Translations under genes and position numbers: made by a program
The notes under the pieces: model-generated
Database searches by the model: none
Told to the model about the DNA's origin: nothing
Seen by the model: only the letters and a program-made list of their open reading frames with translations
Shown: in pieces, positions 44,725 to 57,322 of the stretch
Layout of the letters: each line of letters opens with the position of its first letter
Numbering within the stretch: position 1 is the stretch's first letter
NCBI GenBank assembly: GCA_928212115.1
Contig: CAKMRJ010005634.1
Location: 251,398,431-251,462,430, forward strand
Source: Lactuca virosa
Lineage: Eukaryota > Streptophyta > Magnoliopsida > Asterales > Asteraceae
Reading direction: 5' to 3'
DNA: 64,000 bases

Positions 44725-47322
44725 TGTCACATTCCCGAACCAAGACGGCGGAAACGTCCGGGGGCGGATGACGTCATTGTATAGTATCATAACAATTGAA
44801 TATGAATGAAACATAGAAACCAAACAACATACATTAATAAATACCAACATACATCGTTTAAATATTGTATTTGTTCATCAATTACACAAAAGTGAAATAA
44901 AGTATGAAATTTCCAAAATGCAACAATTCCGGTTCTTAGGTGCCTGCTTACTGGTTCCCTGAGAATACAAGTCATTTTGAAAATCGTCACATTGAATGTT
45001 GGTGAGTTCATAAGCATATTTTTATGAAAATATTTGTAACATCCTTGTTTGTAATAGTTTGAATGACTCCAGAAAATCCGATATTTTCTATGAAAAAGGT
45101 TTGTAAGTCTCCTTTCAAAACTGTGAATATATGCATGCATGTCCTTTGTTTTCTTTTGTTTGTAATTGTAAAGAGTTTGTTCCCAGAAAATCCAATATTT
45201 TCTTATAAGTAAACTGTAGTCTTAAACCCTAAGACCAAAAGTGTAAGTGATTGTATACTGAAAAATGATATGTAGTTTTATATTTTACTAATATCGGTGA
45301 AGTGTAAGCTTCCCGTAAACCAAGATAGTATTGTTAATTCTCTAAGTGAGTTCTTATAACCATTCTTGATATAACTGTTATGCCTAAACAACGTTCTTCA
45401 GGCGTCGGAATTGGTAGACTTTTGTCACCCTAGACTTGTCGGCCTAACTGTAGCGAACAGCTGAGGTGTGGGGTTGTCAATCCCGTATAGATCTATACAC
45501 AACGGTCTCGCTCTCCCTCCAAGAGACTTTGGTTATAAAGAAGGACTTAAGGTGTACGCTAGGTAGGTACAGTGAAGACAGTGTCTTACTAGAGCCTTAA
45601 CGGATTTACGCGAACTTTGACTCCCATTATTGAATAATGAAAATGACGTTACTAGTGTAAGTTCATGACTGAAGTTTTATGACACGCGTTTTTCAGCTTT
45701 TATGACATACAGCTTACTATTCATGTTTTAAAAACTTTATGATAGGCAGATTATGACACACAAATTATTCTGTCCTAATCTCGGTTTTGAATACTATTTT
45801 GGACTAAATTATTTATAATACTTTTTATAAAAAATCATTTGTGAACATCAACAATTGTAACATATGACGTGGAAATAGCATAATATCTTAGGTTTTTAAG
45901 CCATCCAAAATAGTAACACATAGTTACGACTATTTTACAAAAAAAAAGACTTATTTTTAGCAAAATACCAAGCTTTGTAGTTTGTTTAACACAGCATAAT
46001 GGATTTGTAAGTTTTGTAATACAAAATATTCTATTTGGGTGTAACTCTAATAAGTCACGATTTTTGCAAAACACATATAATAACCATGAGATCTTTATCT
46101 TCAAATATTTGTGTAAAATATAAGAGTTAAAAATACATATGCCCAAGAGTTAAACATGTTTGGACGTGACACCCATATTTCGCCATTTTTGAGTGTACAA
46201 ACACAACCACAAAACTTTTATAACACTAAGATGTTATAAACATTTACTTTATGATTTTATCATATGTTAAGAGTCTTCTTATTCAAGAACTTGTTTCATT
46301 TTCAACTTCTAACTATAAAGCATGCAAATAACCAAAGAGTAACGAGACTTGACTTGTATTCTCCCCCTGAAAAGTATGAAAAACATGAAAAGATGGGGGT
46401 ACGAAGCTCACCTTGATTTCGTGTGGAAGGAAGAAGAAGAAGGAAGTTTTCGAGCCTATCTTGGTCTTGGAGATATTCTTGAAAAGTTGATGTTCTATGG
46501 GTCATACACACGAAAAATGAGTGTGTAAATGGAATGATCTTAACAAAAACATGTAATAAAACACTTTGAGTTTCACAAGGAACTTACCAAGATGCCTAGG
46601 ACCGATTTTTTTGTGGTGATGATGCTCGAGATTTTGAGAGAAGGGATGAGAGGAAGTTCTTGAGAGCAAAGTGGGTGAAAATGAAATTGTGAGGTGTGTG
46701 TGTGTGTGTGTGTGTTTTCGGCCGCAAACATAAGAGGAGGGGGAAGTTGACTTCTTTGATGGTTGATGGGATACTTGCATAGAAACATGGTGGGTAAAAG
46801 CATTGATGTATGTGGGGTAAAAATGAGGTGGCAAGTCATTTTGGGTTTTCTTTTTCCTTTTTTTTGTTTTACACATGCCCTAGTCGAAACCCTATAGAGT
46901 TTTCGGCCTTCATGGCCTCTCAAATGGGTTTTCGGTTTTGGCTTGGCCCATTAAGGGGTTTTCGGTCCATTAAAGCCCAAAGGTAGAAGGGTGTTCATTT
47001 CGGGGGTATGTATGGGCTTTTTGGGTTTAATTGGGCTCATTAAGTGAGTTTTTGTCCCAATACGGCCCAAGGAAGAGTTTTCGGCCCGATAGGGTGTTGG
47101 GCCGAGAATTCTTGGACTAAGGCCCAAAATTTATTGCGCTTAGCTATTGGATCAAGTTTTTGAGCTTGCAAGACGCTATCTCAACTTGGTTCACAATGTA
47201 TGCTCGTATGTATTCCAATAGCATTGTAGTTTCAATTTCACTAATTTGATGTTACAAGGTTACATAGAGGAAATTTTTGTACAAGAATCACCATCTCAAC
47301 CCTAAATTTTCTAGTTGTGACA
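44725..47322 (-). repeat. T3 3' LTR
   Basis: 2598 bp, TGTCACATTCCC ... CTAGTTGTGACA. It shares a 'CAACGTTCTTCAGGCGTCG' block (about 45389) with the T2 LTR (11478). Near the putative promoter (46880-47110) it has repeated TTTTCGGCC motifs, and there is a (GT)n run at 46694-46715. Open frames inside (44787, 45835, 46502) recur in the right LTR with differences and look fortuitous. Confidence 0.92.
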
Positions 47323-47338
47323 TCATTCCCCCGTTAGA
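47323..47338 (-). promoter_or_regulatory. T3 polypurine tract
   Basis: TCTAACGGGGGAATGA on the minus strand beside the LTR, followed by the shared CGGGACGAAATTCCC block. Confidence 0.85.
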
Positions 47339-47389
47339 GGGAATTTCGTCCCGAATTTTGTTCTAAAGTAGTCTTCAAGCACTAAGGAA

Positions 47390-48665
47390 AAGATTGGGGT
47401 ACTTCTGCATCATTCGGTCTTCGCGCTCCCAAGTGAACTCTGGTCCTCACTTGGCACTCCATTGGACCTCAACAATGGGGATGCGACTTTGCTTTGCTTG
47501 TTTCACTTCTCTCTCCATAATTTCAACTGGTTCCTCAATGAAATGGAGATTTTCATTTACCTCAATTTCGTCAAGCGGGACAACGAGAGTCTCGTCAGAT
47601 AAGCATTTCTTCAGGTTTGACACATGAAAAACAGGGTGTACATTGTTGAGTTCTGGTGGTAATTGTAGTTTGTAAGCCATCGAACCAATCCTGGCAAGGA
47701 GTTCGAATGGTCTGATGTATCTTGGGTTCAGCTTTCCCCGCTTCCCAAAGCATATCATTCCTTTCCAATGAGAGACTTTTAGCAGTACGCGATCACCCAC
47801 TTGAAATTCCAAAGGCTTTCGCCTTTTATCCGCGTAGCTCTTTTGTCTGTCCCTGGACGCTTTTAGTCGTTCCCTAATCTGGACGATCTTTTCAGTTGTT
47901 TCTCTAATGATTTCAGGACCGGTTAAGGTGCTATTGGGTACCAGTCCCTTTGCCAATTGCGTGTCTCCTACCTCCTCCCAACAGAGAGGTGATCTGCATT
48001 TTCGTCCATAAACGGCCTCGAAGGGAGCGACCTTGATGCTCATGTGATAGCTATTGTTGCACGATAATTCAGTCAGTGACAAGTGGACATCCCATGCCTT
48101 TCCGAAGTCTATCACACAGGCCCTTAGCATATCTTTTAAGGTTTGGATGGTCCTCTCACTCTGTCCATCTGTCTGGGGATGGTAGGCGGTGCTCATATTG
48201 AGTTGGGTTCCCAACGATCTCTGGAGTGATTGCCAAAATCATGATGTAAATCTGCTATCTCTGTCAGAGATAATAGATTTTGGCACGTCATGCAGTCTCA
48301 CAACCTCCTTTATGTATATCTGGGTCAGCTTTTCCATTTTATGTCTCCTTTATTGGCAGGAAATGGGCGGATTTGGTCAACCGATCGACAATCACCCAGA
48401 AGGCATCCAATCCGTCTGCCGTCTTGGGCAATTTGGTTATAAAATCCATTTTTATTCGCACCCATTTCCACTTCGGTATCTCCGGTTGTTGTAGGAGTCT
48501 CGAGGGCTTTTGATACTCTACCTTCACCTTGGCGCAAGTCAGGAACTTGCCCACGTAGGTAGCAATTTTAGCCTTCATATTCTGCCACCAATATTGTTGT
48601 TTGAGATCCAAATACATTTTGTCGGGAACCCGGATGGACGGAGTACTTTGTCTTGTGTGCTTCAT
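47390..48665 (-). pseudogene. T3 integrase with chromodomain
   Basis: Visible parts: CAKVKVEYQKPSRLL (zinc region), the core lead-in MDFITKLPKTADG, TDGQSERTIQTLKDMLRACV, and the long C-terminal frame 48214-47447. The latter ends in FIEEPVEIMEREVKQ and a truncated chromodomain (PIVEVQWSAK). Frameshifts near 48340 and 48220 remove the second Asp region from the frame. A TGA falls in the chromodomain at about 47446. Confidence 0.88.
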
Positions 48666-50150
48666 TCATGACCACGTCTCTAAACCCACCAAATTTTAGG
48701 GTCCAAATCCATTCCATGAGATAGTAAGCTCCATCCTCTTTAATCGTAAGATTCTTGTCCATCCCACGTAAGGCTTCGGTTGCGATGTTTTCCGGATTCA
48801 AGGCTTCCAGCTGGGCTTCCTTGATTTGCGAAGACAAGTGGGAATGGATGGTCATTTTTAGTTTTCTTACCCGACGACCAGAGTATTCTTTCCTGCTTAG
48901 GGCGCCAGCCACCACGTTGGCTTTGCCCGGGTGGTAACGGATCTCACATTCATAATCATTTAGCAGCTCAACCCATCGTCGCTGCCTCATGTTTAGCTCT
49001 TTCTGGTTCAAGATATGTTGGAGGCTTTTGTGATCCATGAAGATGGTGCACTTTGTACCGTAGAGGTAGTGCCTCCAAATCTTTAGCGCAAACACGACTG
49101 CCCCCAACTCCAAGTCGTGTGTGGTATAATTCACCTCATGGGTCTTTAGTTTGACGCATAGGGTATAACATTTTCGCACTGCATAAGTACACAGCCTAAT
49201 CCTTGATTGGATGTGTCGCAATAACCCACAAAGTCTTCTGTCCCTTCTGGGAGAGACAAGACAAAGGCGCTGCATAAATCTTGTTTCAAAGTTTGGAAAG
49301 AAGCTTCTTGTTTCCTCTCCCGGCTAAACGGTACACCCTTTTAGGTTAAATCGGTGAGTGGCTTGGCAATCTTGGAGAAATTTTGTATGAACCTCCGGTA
49401 GTAACCTGCGAATCCTAAGAATTGCCTCATCTTCGTTGGGGTCCTTGGGGTTGCCCAACCTTTAATTGCTTTGATCTTGGAAGGGTCCACATGTATCCCC
49501 TCTTCAATGACTACGTGTCCCAGAAAATCCACTCGGTGAATCCAAAACTCACACTTGGAGAATTTCGCGTACAGTTTCTCCGCTCTGAGCGTTTCCAATA
49601 CTCTCCGCAGATGTTGGTTGTGCTCTTCCTTGCTCGGTGAATAAACCAGTATGTCGTCGGCAAAGACTATCACAAAGTTGTCAAGGAAAGGTCGACAGAC
49701 TCGGTTCATCAGGTCCATAAATGTCGCGGGTGCATTTGTCAGACCAAAGGGCATTACTACGAATTCATAATGCCCTTAACGAGTCCGAAAGGCGGTCTTG
49801 GGAATATCCTCCTCACGAACCTGTAGCTGGTGGTAACCGGACCTCAAATCTATCTTCGAGAAGTAACTTGCCCCTTGCAGCTGGTTAAATAGATCATCGA
49901 TCCGGGTAAGAGGGTATCGATTCTTGACGGTGAGCTTGTTGAGCTCACGGTAATCGATACACATACGAAACGACCCATCCTTCTTTTTCACGAAAAAGAC
50001 TGGAGCTCCCCAAGGAGAGAAGCTTGGCCTTATGAACCCTTTTTCCAGTAACTCACTTAATTGACTGGAAAGCTCTTGCATCTCAGCAGGAGCTAATCTA
50101 TATGGAGACTTAGCGATTGGCGTAGCTCCGGGTATCAAGTCGATCCGAAA
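48666..50150 (-). pseudogene. T3 reverse transcriptase and RNase H
   Basis: KKKDGSFRMCIDYRELNKLT, KIDLRSGYHQLQV, MPFGLTNAPATFMDLMNR and a catalytic box mutated to FADDILVYS (normally FIDD) are visible. RNase H remains as FMDHKSLQHI and KANVVAGALSRKEY, where the conserved Asp of VADALSR has become Gly. Stops near 49776, 49341 and 49150 interrupt it. Confidence 0.9.
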
Positions 50151-50305
50151 TTCGACTTGCCATTCGGGAGGTACTCCCGGAAGGTCTTCAGGAAACACGT
50201 CAGGAAAATCACGCACTTTCGGGATGTCCTTGATGTTCCTTTCTTCTTTCTTTTTATCCAGTACGTAGGCTGAGAAGGCATGGTTCTTTTTATGTAAGCA
50301 CTTTT
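50151..50305 (-). pseudogene. T3 protease-RT linker, part left of C3
   Basis: Encodes CLHKKNHAFSAYVLDKKK and RDFPDVFPEDLPGVPPE. C3 interrupts it at 50305; the reading continues at 58084 with SCIKAQK, matching SCIKAQKYLRKECHAFLAHV in T2. Confidence 0.88.
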
Positions 50306-51037
50306 TGATAGGTTTTGAGCATTCTAACACTCCTATGGTGTACATGCAACCCTAGAAACCTTGGATCTATGTTTTCTCTAATATACATGCAAATTTGATT
50401 TTCCAAGGTTCTCATCCTAACTAGCATGTTATGGGGTACTTGCAACATAAAAAAAACTAGTAGAATAACATACCTTTTGCTTGTGGTTGATTGCTTGGAG
50501 TTTAAGAGCCTAGCACCAATAATGTGGATGCCTCAAGTGGAATCACAAATCACCACACAACTTGGAAACCTTGAGAGAAAAGTATGCACTTGTAGAAATC
50601 GGCCCACCTTATGTTCTCACACACTAGTGCCATTTCATGTGCCAAAGACTTCTTTATATAGTATGGTGGATTAGGGTTACATCCATGTAAACCCTAATAC
50701 CCATGACCTTTCATTTCCATAGGATCCATGGGTTAAAAATTCCATGGACTATCCATGCAAGCTTAGCCCATTCTATATATAAAAGAGTCTATATCTAATT
50801 AGTTACCTTTTTGATCACTAAATTAATTCCAAATTAATGCTTGATCAATACTAATTAAATAATATGATTTCATATTAATATATTATAACTTATAATATAT
50901 TAATAAATCATAAATATACTATTCTCAAAAGATTATCCATACAAATTGTTTCGGTGAAGTGCAACCCAAATGGACCTTGTCGGGTCAGGTCAAATACATA
51001 CCAAATATAGTTATGGACTTAGACACCTTATCCAACA
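50306..51037 (-). repeat. C3 3' LTR
   Basis: 732 bp, TGATAGGTTTTGAGC ... ACACCTTATCCAACA in plus orientation. A TATA box (CTATATAAAG on the minus strand) lies near 50651-50660. Confidence 0.92.
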
Positions 51038-51886
51038 GTCTCCCACTTGGATAAGTCTGATAACTATAGTTGCAAGTATGACTTTAGGAACCGACCAGCA
51101 ATCGTAGCTCTTAAAACTTTGTTTAACTATTAAGTGCCATTTTAGATAAGTGATCACATAACCCTCTGTTCAAGATATCAGCCGGACAAATACATAGAAC
51201 AGCGTCGTACTTAATATCCAGCAGTTTGTTTCCTGATTTCCGATTTGCTAGACATAGAACTAAATTGAACACATCAATTAGGTTGTGATCGGGCCCGATA
51301 GATAGGTCAAAACAAAATCATCGAGAGGCCCAAGATATCGCTTTTAATCCTCCAAGGACTAAAAGGAATAGATAAACTTCGACTCATATGCTTGTACTAA
51401 CTACTTGTTGAATCATACACACGAGCACGTTTTATAACATCAAGTTACTGATGCATTTTCGTACAATCAATGTACAACCAACTCATAGTCAACAACTCAT
51501 ACCTCTAGGTTTGAAGATTTATATGATATCACCGTCTCACAATCACTCGAGATAAATTCCATGAAGTGATACAAGTAAGTGTGGGTTTAATACAATACTC
51601 AAAACTTATGAGCACTCACGAATGTTGCAGCAACATTTTCTATGTCTAAACACCTTAGACATCTACAAGTCCCAATTCATGACAGTCTTGATTCGTACCT
51701 ACTTCCAAAGTATGATTGATTGTGGAGAGTTTGAATAAAGTAATTATTTTGGAAGTCAAAACATGCAAAGTTGAAACAACAGTAAACGATTGACACAAGA
51801 CAGTAACACTTTACTCATAAACAAATAACAATTTTTATTTAATCACCAAATGTCAATTACATTTTACAAGTTTCATAAATAGCTAT
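51038..51886 (-). other. C3 polypurine tract and 3' untranslated region
   Basis: The polypurine tract (CCAAGTGGGAGAC on the minus strand) is at 51038-51050. The rest has no ORF; several blocks match the C2 3' region (31600-32440) in reverse complement. Confidence 0.75.
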
Positions 51887-53190
51887 CTAATTATTAAAAC
51901 TAATATCTTCCTTCAGCCCGATGCTCCTCGCATGCTGCAAATGCTTAGCCCTAGTCAGTCCCTTCGTGAGGGGATCTGCTAGGTTATCTTCTGACGATAC
52001 CCTCTTTGCCACGAGGAGTCCTTCTTCTATCTTGTGTCTTATGAAGTGATATTTTTTGTCAATGTGTTTGGATCTGCCATGATCTCTTGGTTCCTTAGCT
52101 AAGGCCACCGTACTATTGATGTCACAGAAAATCTCCATAGGCTCCTTTATAGTTGGTACAACTCCAAGGTCTCCAATGAAGTTCTTCAGCCATATCGCCT
52201 CCTTTGCTGTTTCATTTGTTTCTATGTACTCTGATTCGCAAGTTGAATCAGCTACTGTCTCCTGCTTGGAACTTTTCCAAGTAATTGCTCCTCTATTTAG
52301 GGTAAAGACCCACCCCAACTGAGAGCTGAAATTATCCCTATCAGTCTGGAAACTAGCGTCACTGTACCCTATCACTCTCAAGTCATCACTCCCACCGAAG
52401 TTAAGGACCCAGTCCTTAGTCCTTCGCAGGTACTTGACAATATTCTTTACCGCAGTCCAGTGGGATTTGCTAGGGTTCCCCTGATATCTGTTGACCATGA
52501 TCATAGCAAAGGCCACATCAGGGCGAGTACAAGTCATAGCATACATGATCGAGCCAACAGCGGAAGCATATGGTAAACGACTCATCTCAGCTATCTCAGC
52601 CTCTGTACTCGGACTCTGAATCTTACTCATTCTGGCATTGTGTTGGATCGGTAAGTCACCTTTCTTGGAATTCTGCATGTTGAACCTATTCAACACCTTG
52701 TCCAAGTAAGTGCTTTGACTAAGTCCAATTAGTCTTTTACTCATCTCTCTCAATATCCTTATCCCTAGGATATAGGCAGCTTCTCCAAGGTCCTTCATAG
52801 CGAAACACTTCCCAAGCCAGGACTTAACCTCCTGCAAGGTTGGGATGTCATTTCCTATGAGTAGTATGTCATCCACGTACATTACCAAAAAGCTAACTAT
52901 ACTCCCACTAGCTCTGACATATACACAGGACTCATCCTCGCTTCTCGAAAAACCAAACTCTTTGACTTTCTCATCAAAACAAAGATTCCAGCTGCGAGAT
53001 GCTTGTTTCAATCCATAAATGGATTTCTCAAGCTTACACACTTTATTAGGGTTCTTTGCATTGACAAAACCCTCTGGCTGATTCATGTAGACATCCTCAC
53101 CCATCTTTCCATTAAGGAAAGCGGTTTTGACATCCATTTGCCATATTTTCATAGTCATGAAATGCAGCAATGGTCAGCATAACCCTAATA
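51887..53190 (-). pseudogene. C3 reverse transcriptase and RNase H
   Basis: An uninterrupted 428-codon frame (53170-51887). It contains QMDVKTAFLNGKMGEDVYMN, SIYGLKQASRSW and the catalytic MYVDDILLIGND, then TRPDVAFAMIMVNRYQ. RNase H follows with VIGYSDASFQ, CESEYIETNETAKEA and the C-terminal SSEDNLADPLTKGL. All catalytic residues I can identify are present, making this the most intact enzyme in the window. A frameshift just upstream (about 53112-53170) separates it from the start of RT, so it is not translated as part of a full polyprotein. Confidence 0.9.
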
Positions 53191-53756
53191 CACTTAATTT
53201 TCGCTACTGGCGAGAAGGTTTCATCATAGTCAACTCCCGGAGTTTGAGTGAAGCCCTTCGCGACCAGTCGCGCCTTGTAAGTGTGTAGCTTCCCATCCAT
53301 GTCGGTCTTCTTCTTAAAGATCCATTTGCACCCGACTGTCTTACAACCCGGTACATTGTCAACCAAATTCCAAACTTGATTGTCATACATGGATTGGATC
53401 TCGTTGTCCATAGCCTCTTTCCATTTAGCAGACTCGGGGCCTGCCATGGCTTCCCTATAGTTGTTAGGTTCATCCAGATTTACCAGTGTACTATCACTGA
53501 TAAATGTATCACCTTCCGCAATAATATGGAAACCATAGTAATGCTCAGGTGGATTCCTAACTCTAGTGGAACGTCTCAGAGGTACAGACTCGTCAGTTGG
53601 TTCGACAGGAGTTTCCTCCTCAGGTTGACTGCTAGGGTTTGAGGTTCCTTCACCGCTTGACTCTTGAAGCTGTTCAAGGTCAATTTGCCTCCCACTGTTT
53701 CCTTGGCTTATGAATTCTCTCTCTCGAAAGACTCCTCTTCTTGCCACAAATACCAC
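53112..53756 (-). pseudogene. C3 integrase C terminus and start of RT
   Basis: Includes the linker PLRRSTRVRNPPEHYYGFHI and the RT lead-in NQVWNLVDNVPGCKTVGCKW followed by KARLVAKGFTQTPGVDYDET. It joins the following RT frame after a small frameshift near 53140. Confidence 0.88.
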
Positions 53757-54800
53757 ATTCTCATTGGGTCTGTAGAAGAGGTAACCAAAGGATTTCTGTG
53801 GGTAGCCGATGAAAATACACCGCTCAGTAAAAGGTTCGACAATTATCGTGAGTCTCGCGCCTCACGAAAGCCTCGCAACCCCAAATCTTGATGTGGTCTA
53901 AAGTGGGTACTTTCCCAGTCCACATCTCGTGACGTGTTTTGGCAACCTTCTTAGTAGGGACTAGATTAAGGATATAGGTGGCAGTCTCTAATGCATACCC
54001 CCATAACGAGATTGGTAACGAAGCTCGACTCATCATGGAACAAACCATGTCCAACAAGGTTCGATTACGCCTCTCAGCCACAGCATTAAGCTGCGGTGTC
54101 CTGGGAGGTGTCAATTGTGAAACAATTCCACATTCCTTAAGATAGTCAAGGAACTCTATACTAAGATACTCTCCTCCTCGATCGGATCGAAGCATCTTAA
54201 TGTTCCTGCCCCGCTGATTCTCCACTTCCTGTTTAAACTCTTTCAACTTTTAAAAGGTTTCTGACTTATGCTTGATTAAGTAGACATAACCATATCTACT
54301 AAAAATCATCAGTAAAAGTCACATAGAAGCGGTTAGCATCCCTTGTGGCGGTTCTGAAGGGTCCACACACATATGTGTGTATGAGGTCCAACAAACCTTC
54401 ACCCCTAGCACAAGTACCAGTGAAGGGTGACTTTGTCATTTTTCCAAGTAAACAAGAATCGCAACTATCATCCGACTTTAAGTCAAATGATTCCAAAACT
54501 CCATACTTCTGGACTTGGCCTATGCGCTTCTTGTTGACATGTCCAAGACGACAATGCCACAAGGATGCCTTATCCAAACTAGTGGTAGAATCAATATGCA
54601 ATATATTATTTCCTAAGTTATCTACAACATTCACAGCTTCATATACACCATTGCAAGGTAATGCTTTAAAATAAAACACATCATTATAAAAAACATTAAT
54701 AGCACCACATTCATTATCAAATGAAAAACTATAACCTTGTTTGTACAAGCCATGAAAAGAAATAATATTTCTCACCATTTCAGACGAGTAACATCATTTA
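53757..54800 (-). pseudogene. C3 integrase
   Basis: The pre-integrase zinc region (WHCRLGHVNKKRIGQV, then CDSCLLGKMTKSPF) and core motifs (HTYVCGPFRTATRDANRF, MLRSDRGGEYLS, PQLNAVAERRNRTLLDMV) are visible. The first core Asp is changed in HTYVCGP, where copia elements usually have H-x-D-V-C-G-P. A one-base insertion in a T run (about 54300) and a stop at about 54249 break the frame. Another shift follows at about 53824. Confidence 0.87.
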
Positions 54801-55918
54801 TTCAAATCTAATGTTAACCCACTACTTAGCAATTAAGAGTAAACTCCAATCTTGGTGACATGTGATGTTTTCCTATTCCCCATGATTAAGTTTATCTTCC
54901 CGTGCTCCACTTCCTCACTTCTTCTTAGTCCCTACAAATCAGAACAAATTTGAATTGCACACCCTGTATCAAGGACCCAAGAATTAGTGTGTGGCGAGTT
55001 ATTAGACAATATAGTATAAATACCTGCAAAGGAGGGCTTGATCTTCCCATCCTTTATATCCTGCAAGTACTTGGGGCATCTTCGCTTCCAGTGCCCCTTT
55101 TCCTGACAATAGAAGCATTGTGCTTCTTTTGGGTTGGAAGTGGGAGTAGCAGAACCACATTTGGTTCCACTTGAAGAGGAGCCTTCAAGAGACTTTCCCT
55201 TGGTACCCTTCGAAGGGGTCTTCCTCTTTTTCCCTTTTCCATGCCCGATTGCCAGAACAGGGGCAGTGGTAGGAGTAGAAACAACATTTTTCCCTTTGAG
55301 GTTGCTTTCAGCAGCCCTCAAAAGTCCCTGAAGCTTGCTCAAGGTGACCTCCTCCTTATTCATATGATAGGTCATGCGGAACTGATCATAACAGGAAGGT
55401 AAGGAGCGCAGTATGATGTCAATAGCCAGCTCCTCATCGAAGTTCACATTCAGTTTGAGCAGACGGTCCACAAATCTTTGCATTTTTTGCAGGTGGCCTA
55501 TGATGGACTCTCCATCCTTCATCTTAGTTGTTATCATGGAGGCGATTATTTCATACCTATCTTGACATGCACTCTGATGGTACCTTTCCATCAGATCCTG
55601 GTGCAACTCAAAAGGGTAGAAATCTTCATAGGACTTTTGGAGTTCAGGTGCCATAGTGGCAAGCATGATACAAGCTACCTTGGTGGCATCTTTCTCAAGT
55701 GCCCTAAAATCAACAACCTCCTGTGGAGTAGCAGACGACTCATCAAGTTCCTTGAGCTCTTTGTCAAGGACATATTCCTTGTCCTCATAGCGTGTGACCA
55801 TTCTGATGTTCCTAATCCAGTCATTGAAATTAGTTCCATCAAAAATGACCCTCCCACAAAGGTTCATGAGATAGAAGGATCCTGTAGGGTTTGAGCCTGA
55901 AGCATTGTTGGAAGACAT
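54801..55918 (-). pseudogene. C3 Gag and protease
   Basis: Starts MSSNNASGSNPTGSFYLMNL at 55918. Gag continues with LMERYHQSACQDRYEI, a basic stretch and the zinc knuckle CFYCQEKGHWKRRC, then the protease active site SWVLDTGCAIQICSDL. The frame is open for 328 codons to a TAG at 54932 (C-to-T from Gln). Two further stops follow (about 54836 and 54800) before the integrase frame resumes in the same register. Confidence 0.9.
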
Positions 55919-57310
55919 CTGAAAAGAAGAAAGACAAAGTTTAAATTAGATAAAAAAATCCTTAATAAGACACCCAAATGAAATATTAAGGCTAGGACCC
56001 AACACAATACTTTATAACTTGGAAGAGGGATGTCGTAATCCAAGCTATAAAATATTTGAAGGTAGGTGAATGACGATTCACCAATTTCCACCATGAAAAA
56101 CAAATTAAATTATTAAGTTTTAATGAATTGAAATTCCTAGATTCTTTTGAGATTCATTGAACTTTTCAATGGCATGTTTAAATCTCGATTGTGCCCTCTC
56201 AAGTTTGTGACTGAGATGCCGAGTATCACCTAATCGACGTGTCGGTTAACCACACGCGCTCCACCAATCTATGATAAACATTAAGTTACCTTTTGCCACT
56301 CTTACTAGTCCATGTTAGTGTACCGGTTAACCACACACGCTCCACTAACGACTTGGTAAGGTACAAAGTGTAATTTCATGGGCTAGCACCAAATTCACAT
56401 TTTCCTAAGTAACTAAGATTGGGAATTTATAAAAGGTTTAGTTACTTTATATTTATCATTATAATTTTAATGAGAATTATAGTCCTTGTCCTACCCGTTC
56501 GGCTAACGACCCTCCACCAGTCAAGGAAGAGGTGGGTGAGAGTGGACACCCATTAAGCTGCCATTTTATAGGCAACAACATTATACCCCTATTATAGATC
56601 GGCTTCGTGAATGAGGCCTACTAACGGTAAGACTGACTTGATCTTATACATAAATATACATTATTAACTTATAATATTATAAAGTATAAGGGTTGAATTT
56701 TAAGCTTTTAAAACTCTAGGGTTTGGAATTAAAGTGTGTGTGAGACTTTACAAATTCCAAAACTTGAGGGAAAGTTTTGAAACTATTCAAGACTTTTCAT
56801 TTCTATAACTTATGAGTTTTAATGGTTTTAAAGAAAATACTTGTGGAATTCCATAACTTGAGGACAAGTTATGGTGTCCAATAATTGGCATTTAGATCAA
56901 GAATTACACTAACAAACAATTTGCAAATAATACTTATGATCTTTTAAAACTCATAAGCATGAACATTCACATCAACAAATTTCAAGAATCATATAAACAT
57001 ATATAAAACTTGAAGATTTGATAATAACCATTTAAAATGGATTAGCATAATCATTACCACACCAAAAACAGGTTTTATAAGTCCAAAACAGTTTAGGGTA
57101 ATGATTCTAGTCCATTTCCAGCAGCAAAACTCGAAAATCTGCAAACAGAGCCACCTACTCGCCGAGTGCAAGAACCTACTCGACGAGTAGGATGAGTTTA
57201 CACTTGGACTCGTCGAGTCCCCCCATGGACTCGGCGAGTTCACTGAACAGTTAGCAAAATTTCGACTTTTTCAAGCAATTTGCATCAAGTATAATGAAAA
57301 CAAACCTATT
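55919..57310 (-). other. C3 long 5' leader
   Basis: About 1.4 kb untranslated. Conserved with C2: the hairpin CCATAACTTG-AGGA-CAAGTTATGG (56851-56874), a weaker one at 56757-56779, two GGTTAACC elements (56237-56266, 56317-56346), and long near-identical blocks at 55940-56100 and 56480-56640. Unique to C3 is a cluster of four ACTCG(C/A/T/G)CGAGT palindromes at 57159-57240. Confidence 0.8.
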
Positions 57311-57321
57311 CTCTGATACCA
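57311..57321 (-). promoter_or_regulatory. C3 primer-binding site (tRNA-iMet)
   Basis: TGGTATCAGAG on the minus strand, one base from the LTR. Confidence 0.9.
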
Positions 57322-57322
57322 C

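Noticed and set aside
46502..46923. His-rich and Thr-rich open frames in the T3 LTR, with relatives at 62925-63314
   Set aside because: Arise around a (GT)n run in the LTR; the two LTR copies differ by indels that change the frames.
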